NCBI RefSeq assembly: GCF_001424835.1
Contig: NZ_LMCQ01000021.1
Span: 63,503 to 127,502 of the forward strand
DNA length: 64,000 nucleotides
Source of the DNA: Variovorax sp. Root318D1
GTDB taxonomy: Bacteria > Pseudomonadota > Gammaproteobacteria > Burkholderiales > Burkholderiaceae_C
Direction of reading: 5' to 3'
Shown here: one piece after another, positions 1 to 7,900 of the stretch
How the letters are laid out: each line of letters begins with the position of its first letter
Position numbering within the stretch: the first letter of the stretch is position 1
The notes under the pieces: generated by a model
What the model was told of the DNA's origin: nothing
The model's input: only the letters and a program-made list of their open reading frames with translations
Database searches by the model: none
Made by a program: the position numbers and the translations under genes

Positions 1-1250
1 ACGGCCATTGCCTTTCGGAGCGCTGGGGCCGCTGGGTGTTCGGCCTCATGTTCGGCGGCTTCAACCTGGCGTTCTTTCCCATGCACATCGCGGGCATGCT
101 CGGCATGCCCCGGCGCGTGTACACCTATGGCGGCGACCTGGGCTGGAACACGCTCAACATGCTGTCGACCCTCGGCGCCTTCACCTTGGCGGCCGGCGTG
201 CTGCTCTTCTTCGTCGATACCATTCGCACGCTGCGCCGGCCCTCGCGCGACCACGGCAACCCATGGCGTGCGGGCACGCTCGAATGGCTGCCGACGCGCG
301 AATACGGCGCGCGCAGCATTCCGCAGGTCGACTCGGACTATCCGCTGTGGAAGCACCCCACGCTGCCGCAAGAGGTCGAGGCCGGCCGCCACTGGCTGCC
401 GGGCACGGTGTTCGGCGGCCGCGAAACGCTGGTGACCAGCCCGCGCGACGCCCGGCCCATGCACCTGCTGCGCCTGCCGACCGACAACTGGTGGCCGCTG
501 GCGGCAGCCGCAGGCACAGCCGGTTTCTTTCTTCTTCTCACGGTGTCGCAACCGCTGCTTGCGTTTGCATGCGGCGTGGTCGCGGTGGCGTGCATCCTGC
601 GCTGGCTCTGGGATTCCGACCGTCCACCGCCCATCCCCATGGCGGACGTGGGACATGGCCTGCGCCTGCCGGTGGGTGCAGAGGGCCGGGCCTCGCATTC
701 GTGGTGGGCCATGATCGTGCTGGTCGCCGTGGACATGACGATCTTCATCTCGCTGCTGTACACCCATCTGCACCTTGCCATGGCGAGCGACGTGTGTCCG
801 CCGCCCGGCGCTGCCCTGCCGGCCGCGCGCTGGCCGCTCGGCGCGGCGCTGCTGCTCGCTGCCGGCTCCGCCGCCATAGCGCTGGCCAAGCGTTCATTGC
901 GCACAGCCGATGCGCGCAGACAGCGCGGGCTGCGCCTTCTCATGGCGCTGGCCATGACCTGTGCAGTTGCCTCGGCCGCGCTCGACATCGGCGGCCATCT
1001 GCTGGCCTGGCTGGACCCGCGCGCGCAAGGCTGGAGCGCATCGGTCGGCATGCTGCTCGGCTACCAGGCCTTCCACATCGCCGTCCTGCTGCTGATGGGC
1101 GGCTATGTGCTGGCGCGCTCGTGGGCCGGCCGTCTTCAGCCCGCGGCCCGCGCGACGATCGACAACACGGCGCCTATGTGGCACTGCGTGACCGCGCAAG
1201 GCATTCTCGGGGCACTCACGGTGCAACTGGTGCCGCGGCTGCTGGGCTAG
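1..1250 (+). CDS. ctaD: Cytochrome c oxidase subunit I, C-terminal part (CoxA/CoxC-type), 5' truncated
   Basis: The reading frame is open from base 3 to the stop at 1248-1250, about 415 residues, so the gene starts before the window. The first residues carry the conserved end of the heme-copper oxidase core (GGFNLAFFPMH followed by MPRRVYTY). A hydrophilic linker (TLEWLPTREYG) and then several more hydrophobic helices follow; this long tail is typical of subunit I proteins carrying a CoxC/subunit III-like extension. Family role: the catalytic subunit of an aa3/caa3-type terminal oxidase, reducing oxygen with electrons from cytochrome c and pumping protons across the inner membrane. The heme and CuB histidines lie upstream and cannot be checked. 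The gene ends 6 bp before the convergent methyltransferase, so it is the last gene of its operon. The fused architecture is inferred from the hydrophobic profile; the subunit I identity is firm. Confidence 0.88.
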   Translation, partial: GHCLSERWGRWVFGLMFGGFNLAFFPMHIAGMLGMPRRVYTYGGDLGWNTLNMLSTLGAFTLAAGVLLFFVDTIRTLRRPSRDHGNPWRAGTLEWLPTREYGARSIPQVDSDYPLWKHPTLPQEVEAGRHWLPGTVFGGRETLVTSPRDARPMHLLRLPTDNWWPLAAAAGTAGFFLLLTVSQPLLAFACGVVAVACILRWLWDSDRPPPIPMADVGHGLRLPVGAEGRASHSWWAMIVLVAVDMTIFISLLYTHLHLAMASDVCPPPGAALPAARWPLGAALLLAAGSAAIALAKRSLRTADARRQRGLRLLMALAMTCAVASAALDIGGHLLAWLDPRAQGWSASVGMLLGYQAFHIAVLLLMGGYVLARSWAGRLQPAARATIDNTAPMWHCVTAQGILGALTVQLVPRLLG

Positions 1251-1256
1251 GCGCCT

Positions 1257-2117
1257 CTACGCGGAGGGCGCGTGGGCGCCGATCATCCAGCAGGCGGCGG
1301 TGAAGCGAACTTCGCCGCCGCGCACAAAGGGCTCGAAGGCGGCACGCACGGTTTGGATGACCTGCGCGCGCTTGCGCTCGTCGGGCTCTTCCTGAAGCAT
1401 CAGGCCCACGGGGCCGAGCCGGGTGAAATAGCCGTTCAGGGCCTTCTCAGGCATCGCGCACTCGACATCCATCGGCTGGATGTCGATGCCGGTCCATCCG
1501 CTCTCCTCCAGGATGGAAGACACCCGTTCGCGGTCGGCAAAGGCGAACTGTCCCGGCGCGCCGGGCTGGCGGGCCGGCATGTTCGGCAGCAGCGGTGCGG
1601 CGGCACGCTCGGCCGTTGTCATGAACGGGTTTTCCGCGGGGCTACGCCAGGCAAGGGCCCGGAGCGCCGCGCCGCCCTGTGCCGCCTGCCGCAGGTTTTC
1701 AAAGGCCTGCACCGGGCTGTCGAAGAACATCACGCCGAAGCGCGAGATGATCATGTCGAAGCTTGCGGGCTCGAAGGCGTGGCGCTGGGCGTCGGCGCAA
1801 ATGAAGGTGGCCATGGAGCCTTCGCGCTGGGCGCGTTCGCGGGCGGCGGCGATCATCGGCTCCGAGATATCGACGCCGACGCAGTGCCCTTTCGCGCTGG
1901 CCAGCAGCCGCGCGATTGCAAGCGTAGTGGCACCCGTGCCGCAGCCCACGTCGAGCACCCGCTGTGCGGAGCCGGCGCGCACCTCATCGACAAGCCGGTC
2001 TTCGAAGGGCTGCAATATCGCGTCGAGCGAGGCTTGCGCATCGACCCAGGCGCGGCCGGCGCGGCCATTCCAGAGCGCGGTCTGTTCGGTTTCCTTTTGC
2101 TGTTGTGTGATGTCCAT
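1257..2117 (-). CDS. Class I SAM-dependent methyltransferase
   Basis: A 286-residue protein with the Rossmann-type SAM-binding signature VLDVGCGTGATTLAIA near residues 55-70, an acidic residue at the end of strand 2 (GVDIS) and the motif II/III region FDMIISRFGVMFF, which places it in the UbiE/Methyltransf_11-25 group. The C-terminal third is less conserved and should shape the substrate pocket; the substrate cannot be read from the sequence. The ATG at 2115-2117 is preceded by AAGGAG at good spacing. The gene is divergent from a MerR-family regulator, and the intergenic region holds a SoxR-like operator between a -35 and a -10 element oriented toward this gene. The methyltransferase is therefore probably the target of that regulator, as often seen when MerR proteins control one adjacent detoxification or modification enzyme. 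Confidence 0.88.
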   Translation of the reverse strand: MDITQQQKETEQTALWNGRAGRAWVDAQASLDAILQPFEDRLVDEVRAGSAQRVLDVGCGTGATTLAIARLLASAKGHCVGVDISEPMIAAARERAQREGSMATFICADAQRHAFEPASFDMIISRFGVMFFDSPVQAFENLRQAAQGGAALRALAWRSPAENPFMTTAERAAAPLLPNMPARQPGAPGQFAFADRERVSSILEESGWTGIDIQPMDVECAMPEKALNGYFTRLGPVGLMLQEEPDERKRAQVIQTVRAAFEPFVRGGEVRFTAACWMIGAHAPSA

Positions 2118-2157
2118 GATCGTTTCTCCTTGGCTGGCCTCGAGAGGCGGAAGCTAG

Positions 2158-2188
2158 ACTGTGCAACTTCAAGTCGACTTGAGGTCAA
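2158..2188 (-). promoter_or_regulatory. MerR-type promoter with SoxR-like operator driving the methyltransferase
   Basis: On the minus strand a -35-like TTGACC (2183-2188) and a -10-like CACAGT (2158-2163) are separated by exactly 19 bp, the long spacer typical of MerR/SoxR-activated promoters. The spacer contains the perfect 14-bp palindrome TCAAGTCGACTTGA (2169-2182). The extended site closely resembles the E. coli SoxR box of soxS (CCTCAAGT-TA-ACTTGAGG). The -10 is poor (3 of 6), as expected for an activator-dependent promoter. The site also overlaps the Shine-Dalgarno of the divergent merR gene. This is sequence reading plus family knowledge; no transcription start is known. Confidence 0.6.
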
Positions 2189-2191
2189 GAG

Positions 2192-2638
2192 GTGACGACA
2201 ACACATCTGGATATTTCCCAGGTGGCGCAGCAATCGGGCGTTCCTGCATCGACGCTGCGCTTCTACGAGGAAAAGGGGCTCATCGCCTCCACCGGCCGGC
2301 GCGGCCTGCGCCGCCTGTTCGATTCTGGCGTGCTGGAACAGCTGGCGTTGATTGCCGTGGGTCGCGACGCGGGCTTTTCGCTCGATGAGATCGGGCGCAT
2401 GTTCGCGCGGGATGGCAAGCCGAGCATCGACCGCAAGATGCTCGCGTCGAAGGCGGACGAACTGGACAGGACCATCCGCAGACTCAGCGCGATGCGCGAC
2501 GGCCTGCGCCACGCCGCGGCCTGCCCCGCGCCCAGCCACATGGAATGCCCGACGTTCCGCCGCATCCTGCGGGCGGCTGCGTCTGGAGCCATCAAGGCGC
2601 AAGGGAAGAAAGCCAAGCGACCGGGCGACCCTTCTTGA
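2192..2638 (+). CDS. MerR-family transcriptional regulator
   Basis: A 148-residue protein with an N-terminal winged helix-turn-helix (DISQVAQQSGVPASTLRFYE, then EKGLI) typical of MerR proteins, a dimerisation helix around residues 75-110 and a short effector tail. The tail has only two cysteines (CPAPSHMEC) and lacks the CxxCxC...C cluster of SoxR, so it is not a canonical [2Fe-2S] SoxR even though the operator beside it is SoxR-like. Translation probably starts at GTG 2192, with GAGG seven bases upstream; no ATG fits the conserved N-terminus. It is divergent from the methyltransferase, whose promoter it probably twists into an active form when it senses its ligand. The C-terminal 20 residues are Lys/Arg rich and look disordered. 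Effector unknown. Confidence 0.85.
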   Translation: MTTTHLDISQVAQQSGVPASTLRFYEEKGLIASTGRRGLRRLFDSGVLEQLALIAVGRDAGFSLDEIGRMFARDGKPSIDRKMLASKADELDRTIRRLSAMRDGLRHAAACPAPSHMECPTFRRILRAAASGAIKAQGKKAKRPGDPS

Positions 2639-2730
2639 ATGCCGAGCGACGACAGACACAGGAGCCGTGTGCCCGGTTCAACACTATGATCCCCTCGCCC
2701 TGAACTCCGCCATCGGCCCCTGCATCGCCC

Positions 2731-4323
2731 ATGACGCACTACCTGCGCCGCATCCTCTGTGTCTTGCTCTGCCTGCCGGCCTTGGCCCTTGCGTCGGGGC
2801 CCACCGAATTCATCGCCGCCCTGCGCGAAACGACAGTGGGCGGCAACGCAGCCCAGGCCTTCTTCCTCATTCGCATGTTGCGCAGCGCCGAAGCGCCCGC
2901 TGCCGAGGTGGAGGACATGCGCCGCGAACTCCTGCATGCGTATGTGGCCCAGATCACTGGCCCGGCTGCTACCCCCGCGCCCCGGCCCGGCGCCTGGGAG
3001 TCCTTGAAGCGCCAGCTGCCCGGCATGGCACCCACCCCGAAAGACACCGTGGCCGCCGCGATTGCGCGCGGCCACGCGCGAAGCGACGTGCTCGATGCCC
3101 CCTTTCGCGCCGTCTGGCAAGGCGCGCTCAACCAGGGGCTGGCCCCGCGGTGGGAGACCGGCGCCGCGCGCACGCCCTTCTTCGCGATTGAGAGACGCGA
3201 CATGCAGCCCATCGCGCCCGGCCTGTGGGCTGCGCCGGCCGCCGACGGCAGAGTCCGCCTGATGCTGGCGCTGCGCTTGGCCAACACCTCCACGCAGCCG
3301 CTTCCCGTTTTTCGGCCCGACATCATTCTGGGCGGTGCGCCCGGCACCGGGCTCGGCGGCCTGGCCTTTGCCTGCGCCTGGGATCGCCCGGAAGACAACC
3401 TGAGCGTCATGCAGGCCAATGCGGTGACCATGGTGCAACCCGGCGAAGCGTCCGGGCCATTGGCGTGCGAGGCGCAGCCCGCCCCCATGCATTGGCGCGA
3501 GCAATTGCCAGCGCTCATGGCGGCCGGCGTCACCGCAACAAAGCCGCTTCTGGTGCCGCACGATCTGGACAACGCACGGCGCCTGTATCACCTGGAACTG
3601 GCGCTGACGGAACTCGCGCCGCAAGCCGAAGACTGGGGCCAGCGGCTGTTGACGGCACGCCACGAGCCTGGGCGGCAATGGGCGCCCGGCGCGCTCCCGC
3701 TGGAGCCGCCCGTGTCGAGCCGTTGGGCCGCGCGGCCCCACCAAGGCTGGAAGTCGTCTGCTGCGGCGCTGAAGTACTTCCTGGCCGCCACCGTGCTCGC
3801 GCTTGCCTTGTTTGCCGGCGGGCGCGGCCTGCTGTGCGTGGGCATCCCGAAGTTCGCCGTGGCGGCGGGCACGCTGCTGGCCGGCACAGGCCTTACGGTG
3901 CTGGCCGCCACGAGCCTGGGCGGTGGTGGCACCGGCTACGGCCATCCGCTGTACACCGGCATCGCCTTGTGGAGTGTCTACTTCGGGCCCATTGTGCTGT
4001 GCGTGCTGGCGCTGCACGGTCTGCAAAAGCTGCTGGACAAAGAGCAGATCGACTGGTGGGACGCCGTGGCCAACGGCTGGCGCAATGCGCTCGACCTGAC
4101 TTCCACGACCAGCCGCGCAGAGTTCTGGGTCTTTCTCGCCCACTGCGCCTGGCTGTGGGCACTCGCACGCATCTGCCTCGTGCCGCTGGACCGCTGGATC
4201 GGCCTCGCCCTTCTGCTGCCGCTGGCGACGCTGACCGCGCGGCGGCTGCGCAGCATGTCGGGCAAGGAAATGCTGGAAGTGGGCCTGTCCACTGCATGCC
4301 TGGTGTTGCTCGTCTTGCTTTGA
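2731..4323 (+). CDS. Secreted/membrane protein with C-terminal DUF805-like region
   Basis: A 530-residue protein with a clear signal peptide (residues 1-21, ending ALALASG) and a roughly 330-residue presumably periplasmic part with no family I recognise. About six membrane helices follow from residue 350 on. The last 120 residues resemble DUF805 inner-membrane proteins: an amphipathic start (WRNALDLTSTTSRAEFW), hydrophobic helices, then a positively charged ARRLRSM segment. DUF805 is normally a stand-alone protein of about 120 residues, so an exported N-terminal domain joined to it is unusual. The ATG at 2731 is chosen because it gives the signal peptide. It stands alone between the MerR gene and a PRC-barrel gene. 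Function unknown. Confidence 0.6.
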   Translation: MTHYLRRILCVLLCLPALALASGPTEFIAALRETTVGGNAAQAFFLIRMLRSAEAPAAEVEDMRRELLHAYVAQITGPAATPAPRPGAWESLKRQLPGMAPTPKDTVAAAIARGHARSDVLDAPFRAVWQGALNQGLAPRWETGAARTPFFAIERRDMQPIAPGLWAAPAADGRVRLMLALRLANTSTQPLPVFRPDIILGGAPGTGLGGLAFACAWDRPEDNLSVMQANAVTMVQPGEASGPLACEAQPAPMHWREQLPALMAAGVTATKPLLVPHDLDNARRLYHLELALTELAPQAEDWGQRLLTARHEPGRQWAPGALPLEPPVSSRWAARPHQGWKSSAAALKYFLAATVLALALFAGGRGLLCVGIPKFAVAAGTLLAGTGLTVLAATSLGGGGTGYGHPLYTGIALWSVYFGPIVLCVLALHGLQKLLDKEQIDWWDAVANGWRNALDLTSTTSRAEFWVFLAHCAWLWALARICLVPLDRWIGLALLLPLATLTARRLRSMSGKEMLEVGLSTACLVLLVLL

Positions 4324-4529
4324 CGCCAACCAGTCGGCAAGGCATACACGCAGCCGCAGCGGGCCGAAAGATCCCGATCGGAGTTCTGCCCGTGGGTGCC
4401 AGACAGCCTCCTACAAGACGACGTTCCCTTGACCGATGCGGCGCAAATTTTCCGCGCCGAAAGTTGCATGTCTGGGCATTGCAACCAACGCCGTCCTTCC
4501 CCAGAAATGGCGGCCGGAGACTTACTTCC

Positions 4530-4868
4530 ATGGCAAGCGCCAATCCAGTTATTTCTTCAGAGCGTGTCGAGGGCACATCCGTCTACAACCCAGCGGGAGA
4601 CAAACTCGGCAGCATCGACGATCTCATGATCGACAAGATCTCGGGCCAGGTCCGTTACGCCGTATTGGAGTTTGGCGGGTTCCTGGGCATAGGCACCGAC
4701 CGCTACCCACTCCCTTGGTCCATGCTGAAGTACGACACTTCGCAGGACGGCTACGTGGTGCCGTTGACCAAGGAGCAGATCGACGGCGCGCCGCGCTACG
4801 CGAGCGACAAGGTGCCGGACTACGACGACAGGTACAGCGGAACCATTGACAAGTATTACGGGCTGTAG
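4530..4868 (+). CDS. PRC-barrel domain protein
   Basis: A 112-residue protein that is essentially one PRC-barrel domain: residues 9-80 contain the strand pattern VEGTSVYNPAGDKLGSIDDL, then VRYAVLEFGGFLGIGTDRYP and PLPWSMLKYD, matching the PRC-barrel photosynthetic-reaction-centre H-subunit/RimM fold. The tail (DYDDRYSGTIDKYYG) is acidic and aromatic, as in stress-associated PRC-barrel proteins of Proteobacteria. Start chosen at ATG 4530, where similarity begins; the longer upstream frame has no protein-like features. It lies just outside the end of the trehalose/glycogen operon, in the opposite orientation. No enzyme activity is expected; the family is thought to mediate protein or RNA contacts. 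Specific role unknown. Confidence 0.85.
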   Translation: MASANPVISSERVEGTSVYNPAGDKLGSIDDLMIDKISGQVRYAVLEFGGFLGIGTDRYPLPWSMLKYDTSQDGYVVPLTKEQIDGAPRYASDKVPDYDDRYSGTIDKYYGL

Positions 4869-4904
4869 GAGGGTGTGGGCCGCGGGGTTGCAAGGCGCCG
4901 CGGC

Positions 4905-7900
4905 CTATTGCTCAATCTTGAATGCACACCAGGGCATCCGACAAAATGCCTCGTCAAGCGGAACGACATTCCCGTTGATCGAGAGCGTTTCCCCCGTCAG
5001 CACGTTCTCGAACCCCGCGCCTTCCAACCCCTCGGGCAGCAGCACCCTCGTCCCCTGCCAAGCCGCCGCATCCGGAAGCACCGGCGCGTTGCCTTCTGCC
5101 TCGCGCGGCATTCCGGCAAACAACCGCCCGGCCATCATCAACAACGTACGCCCTTCGTGCCTTCGCGCGAAAGCCACCACGTGCTGCGCCAGCGGCCCTT
5201 CGACAGGCAACCCTTCATACCCACCTTCGCGGAAAAGTTCCGCGCACTCGCGCCGCATCGACAGCATCCGCCAGATGAACCAGAGCTTCGCGCCGCCGTC
5301 GTGCGGCGCCGCGGCGAGCGCCTGTACGCGCGCTGGCAGGTCGGGCTCGCCGGCCATTTCTTGGAGTTGCTCCAGGCGCCGGGTGCGCAGCTCATAGTCC
5401 ACCGGCCGCCGGTTGTCCGGGTCGACCAGGCTCAGGTCGATGAGCTCGCTGCCTTGATAGAGATCTGGTACGCCGGGCGAGGCGTATTTCAGCAGCGTAA
5501 GGGTCAAACCGTTCCATGCGCCGAACCACGACAGGCGATCGGCCATGCGCTGGATGTCTGCGAGGCAGCCGCCCGTCGAGCGGTCGGACAGGATGCGCTG
5601 CACCAGGTTTTCGAGCGCCCCCTCGTACTGCGGCTCGGGCTGGGTCCAGCGCGTGTGGAGCTTGGCTTCGCGCGCAGCCTTCTGCATGTACTGCCAGATG
5701 CGCGCGGCGTACGCCGGCACTGCGTCCGCATCGAGGCCGCCAAACGGCAAAGTGCCCAGCAGGGTCTGGTAGAGCAGGTATTCGTCGGCGCGTGAAGGTG
5801 CGGCAACCTCCTGCCCGCCGCAGCAGAGCGCATGCCAGCGCGCGAGCGCATCGCGCCACTCGCCGGGTATTTCGGAGAGCACGTCGATGCGGTTGCGAAC
5901 GTCTTCCGAACGCTTGTTGTCGTGCGTCGAAGTCGCAAGCATGGTGTGCGGCCAGTGCCGCGCGCGGTCGGCGCTGAGCACGTGAAACTCGGGCACGTCG
6001 AAGCCGAAGTGATCGGGCTCGCCGCCCACTTCGTTGAGCGAGCTGAGCGGAAAGTAGCGGTAGAACGAAGTGTCCTCCACGCCCTTGGCCGCGACCGGCG
6101 CGCTGAACTGCTGAAAGCGCATCGCGAAACGGCGCACGCGTTCGGCCAGCGCGGGCGTCGCATGCTCGGCCGCTTCGCCGCGCAGCGCGCGGCGCACAAA
6201 GGCAAACACCGAGCGGTCGGCGTCGCGGCTCTGGCGTTCGGCCGACTCGGTGGCGGCGTCGATGAAATGCGCATCCTGCGCGGAGGGCGCATCGACGATG
6301 TAGGTGCGGTACACGGGCATGCACGCCGCCACGCCGGTGAGCGCGCGGCGCAATGCGTTGAGGGTGTAGTCGCGCGTGCTGCGGTCGGCCCGCGCAATCC
6401 TGAGCAGCTCGGTGGAGAGCACGTTCAGTTCCGACGACAGCGCATTGCGGATGACCTCGCGCTTGCTCGACCGGGCCACGGCGTCGAAGTCTTGCGTCTC
6501 GCCCGTGAACTCATGCCAGGTCTTGCGCAAGGCGCCCGCCGCGGCAGCGTCGACCAGCACGCCGTTCGCCACATTCGCAAAGCGGTAGCCGGTGGTGCCG
6601 TGCACATGCCATTGCACGGGCACTTCCTCTTCCGATGCGGCGATCTTCTCGGCCACCACGTAGAGGGGCCGCGGCGGACGGCCCTCCGCGTCCATGGTGG
6701 CCGGCAGAACGATACCTGCGCGACGCGCATAGCCTTCCTGCAGTTGCCGGAAGTAGCGCGCGGGATCATAGAGGCCGTCGGGGTGATCGATGCGCAAGCC
6801 GTCCACCACGCCGGCCGCCGCCAGGTCGAGCGCGAAGGACTGCGTGGCCTCGAACACCTCGTCGCGCTCCATGCGCACCGCCGCCAGGTCGTTGATGTCG
6901 AAGAAGCGCCGGTAGTTGATTTCGTCGGCCGCCACGCGCCAGTAGGAGAGCCGGTAGGCCTGCACGTCGATGAGCTTGTGCAGATCGTCGCGGGCCTCGG
7001 GCGAACTCAGGTTGAGCTCGGCCACGGCCGCCAGCACAGCGCGCGCCAGCGACGGGTGCGCCTGCGCCAGATGCGCGAGCCGTGCCTTGAACAGCTCCTT
7101 GTCGCGCACGCGCTCCGTGCACTCGGCGGGCGTTTGCGCGTGCTGGCCGGGCAGGTGCCCAAAGGCAGTCGAGAGGCTGGCCAATTGCGCCGTGAGCGCC
7201 GGGTCCTTCAGGTGCGGCAGTGCGCGCGCCAGCACCACCGGGTAGCTTTCGGGCGCAAGCGGAAACCGGTGGTCGAAGTAGCGCAGCGCAAAGCTGCCCT
7301 CCGCCGCCTCGAAATGCAGCACCAGCTCTCCGCTGGAAAGTACCTCGCCGTAATGGCCGCCAAGCACTGGCAGCAGAACCTTGCCGGCCAGTTCCTTGTT
7401 GAGCGGCTGCCAGTCGATGTCGAAATGATGCGCGAACAGCGAGGCCGGGCCGTTCTCCAGCACGTCCATCCACCACGCGTTGTCGGCGCCGAGCACGCCC
7501 ATGTGATTGGGCACCATGTCCAGCAGCTGCCCCAGGCCGTGCGCCTGCAGCGCTTCGACAAAGCGTGCGAATCCTTCGGCGCCGCCGAGTTCGGGGTTGA
7601 TCTCTGCATGGGCCACGACGTCGTAGCCGTGGGTGCTGCCCGCGCGCGCCCGCTGGATTGGCGAGCAATACACGTGGCTGACGCCAAGCTGCGCAAGATA
7701 AGGCAGCACGCGAATCGCGTCATCGAAGCCGAAGCCCTGGTGAAACTGCAGGCGGTAGGTGGCTCGCGGCACGCGCGCCTGGAGCCGCTGTGGCGTCGGC
7801 TCCGCGCCCACACTGCGGCGCGGCCGCACCGTGCGCAGGTGCCCTGAGAGGCCCTTCATCGCATCGCCGGCCACGAGTTCCTGCACGGTCGGTACCAGCT

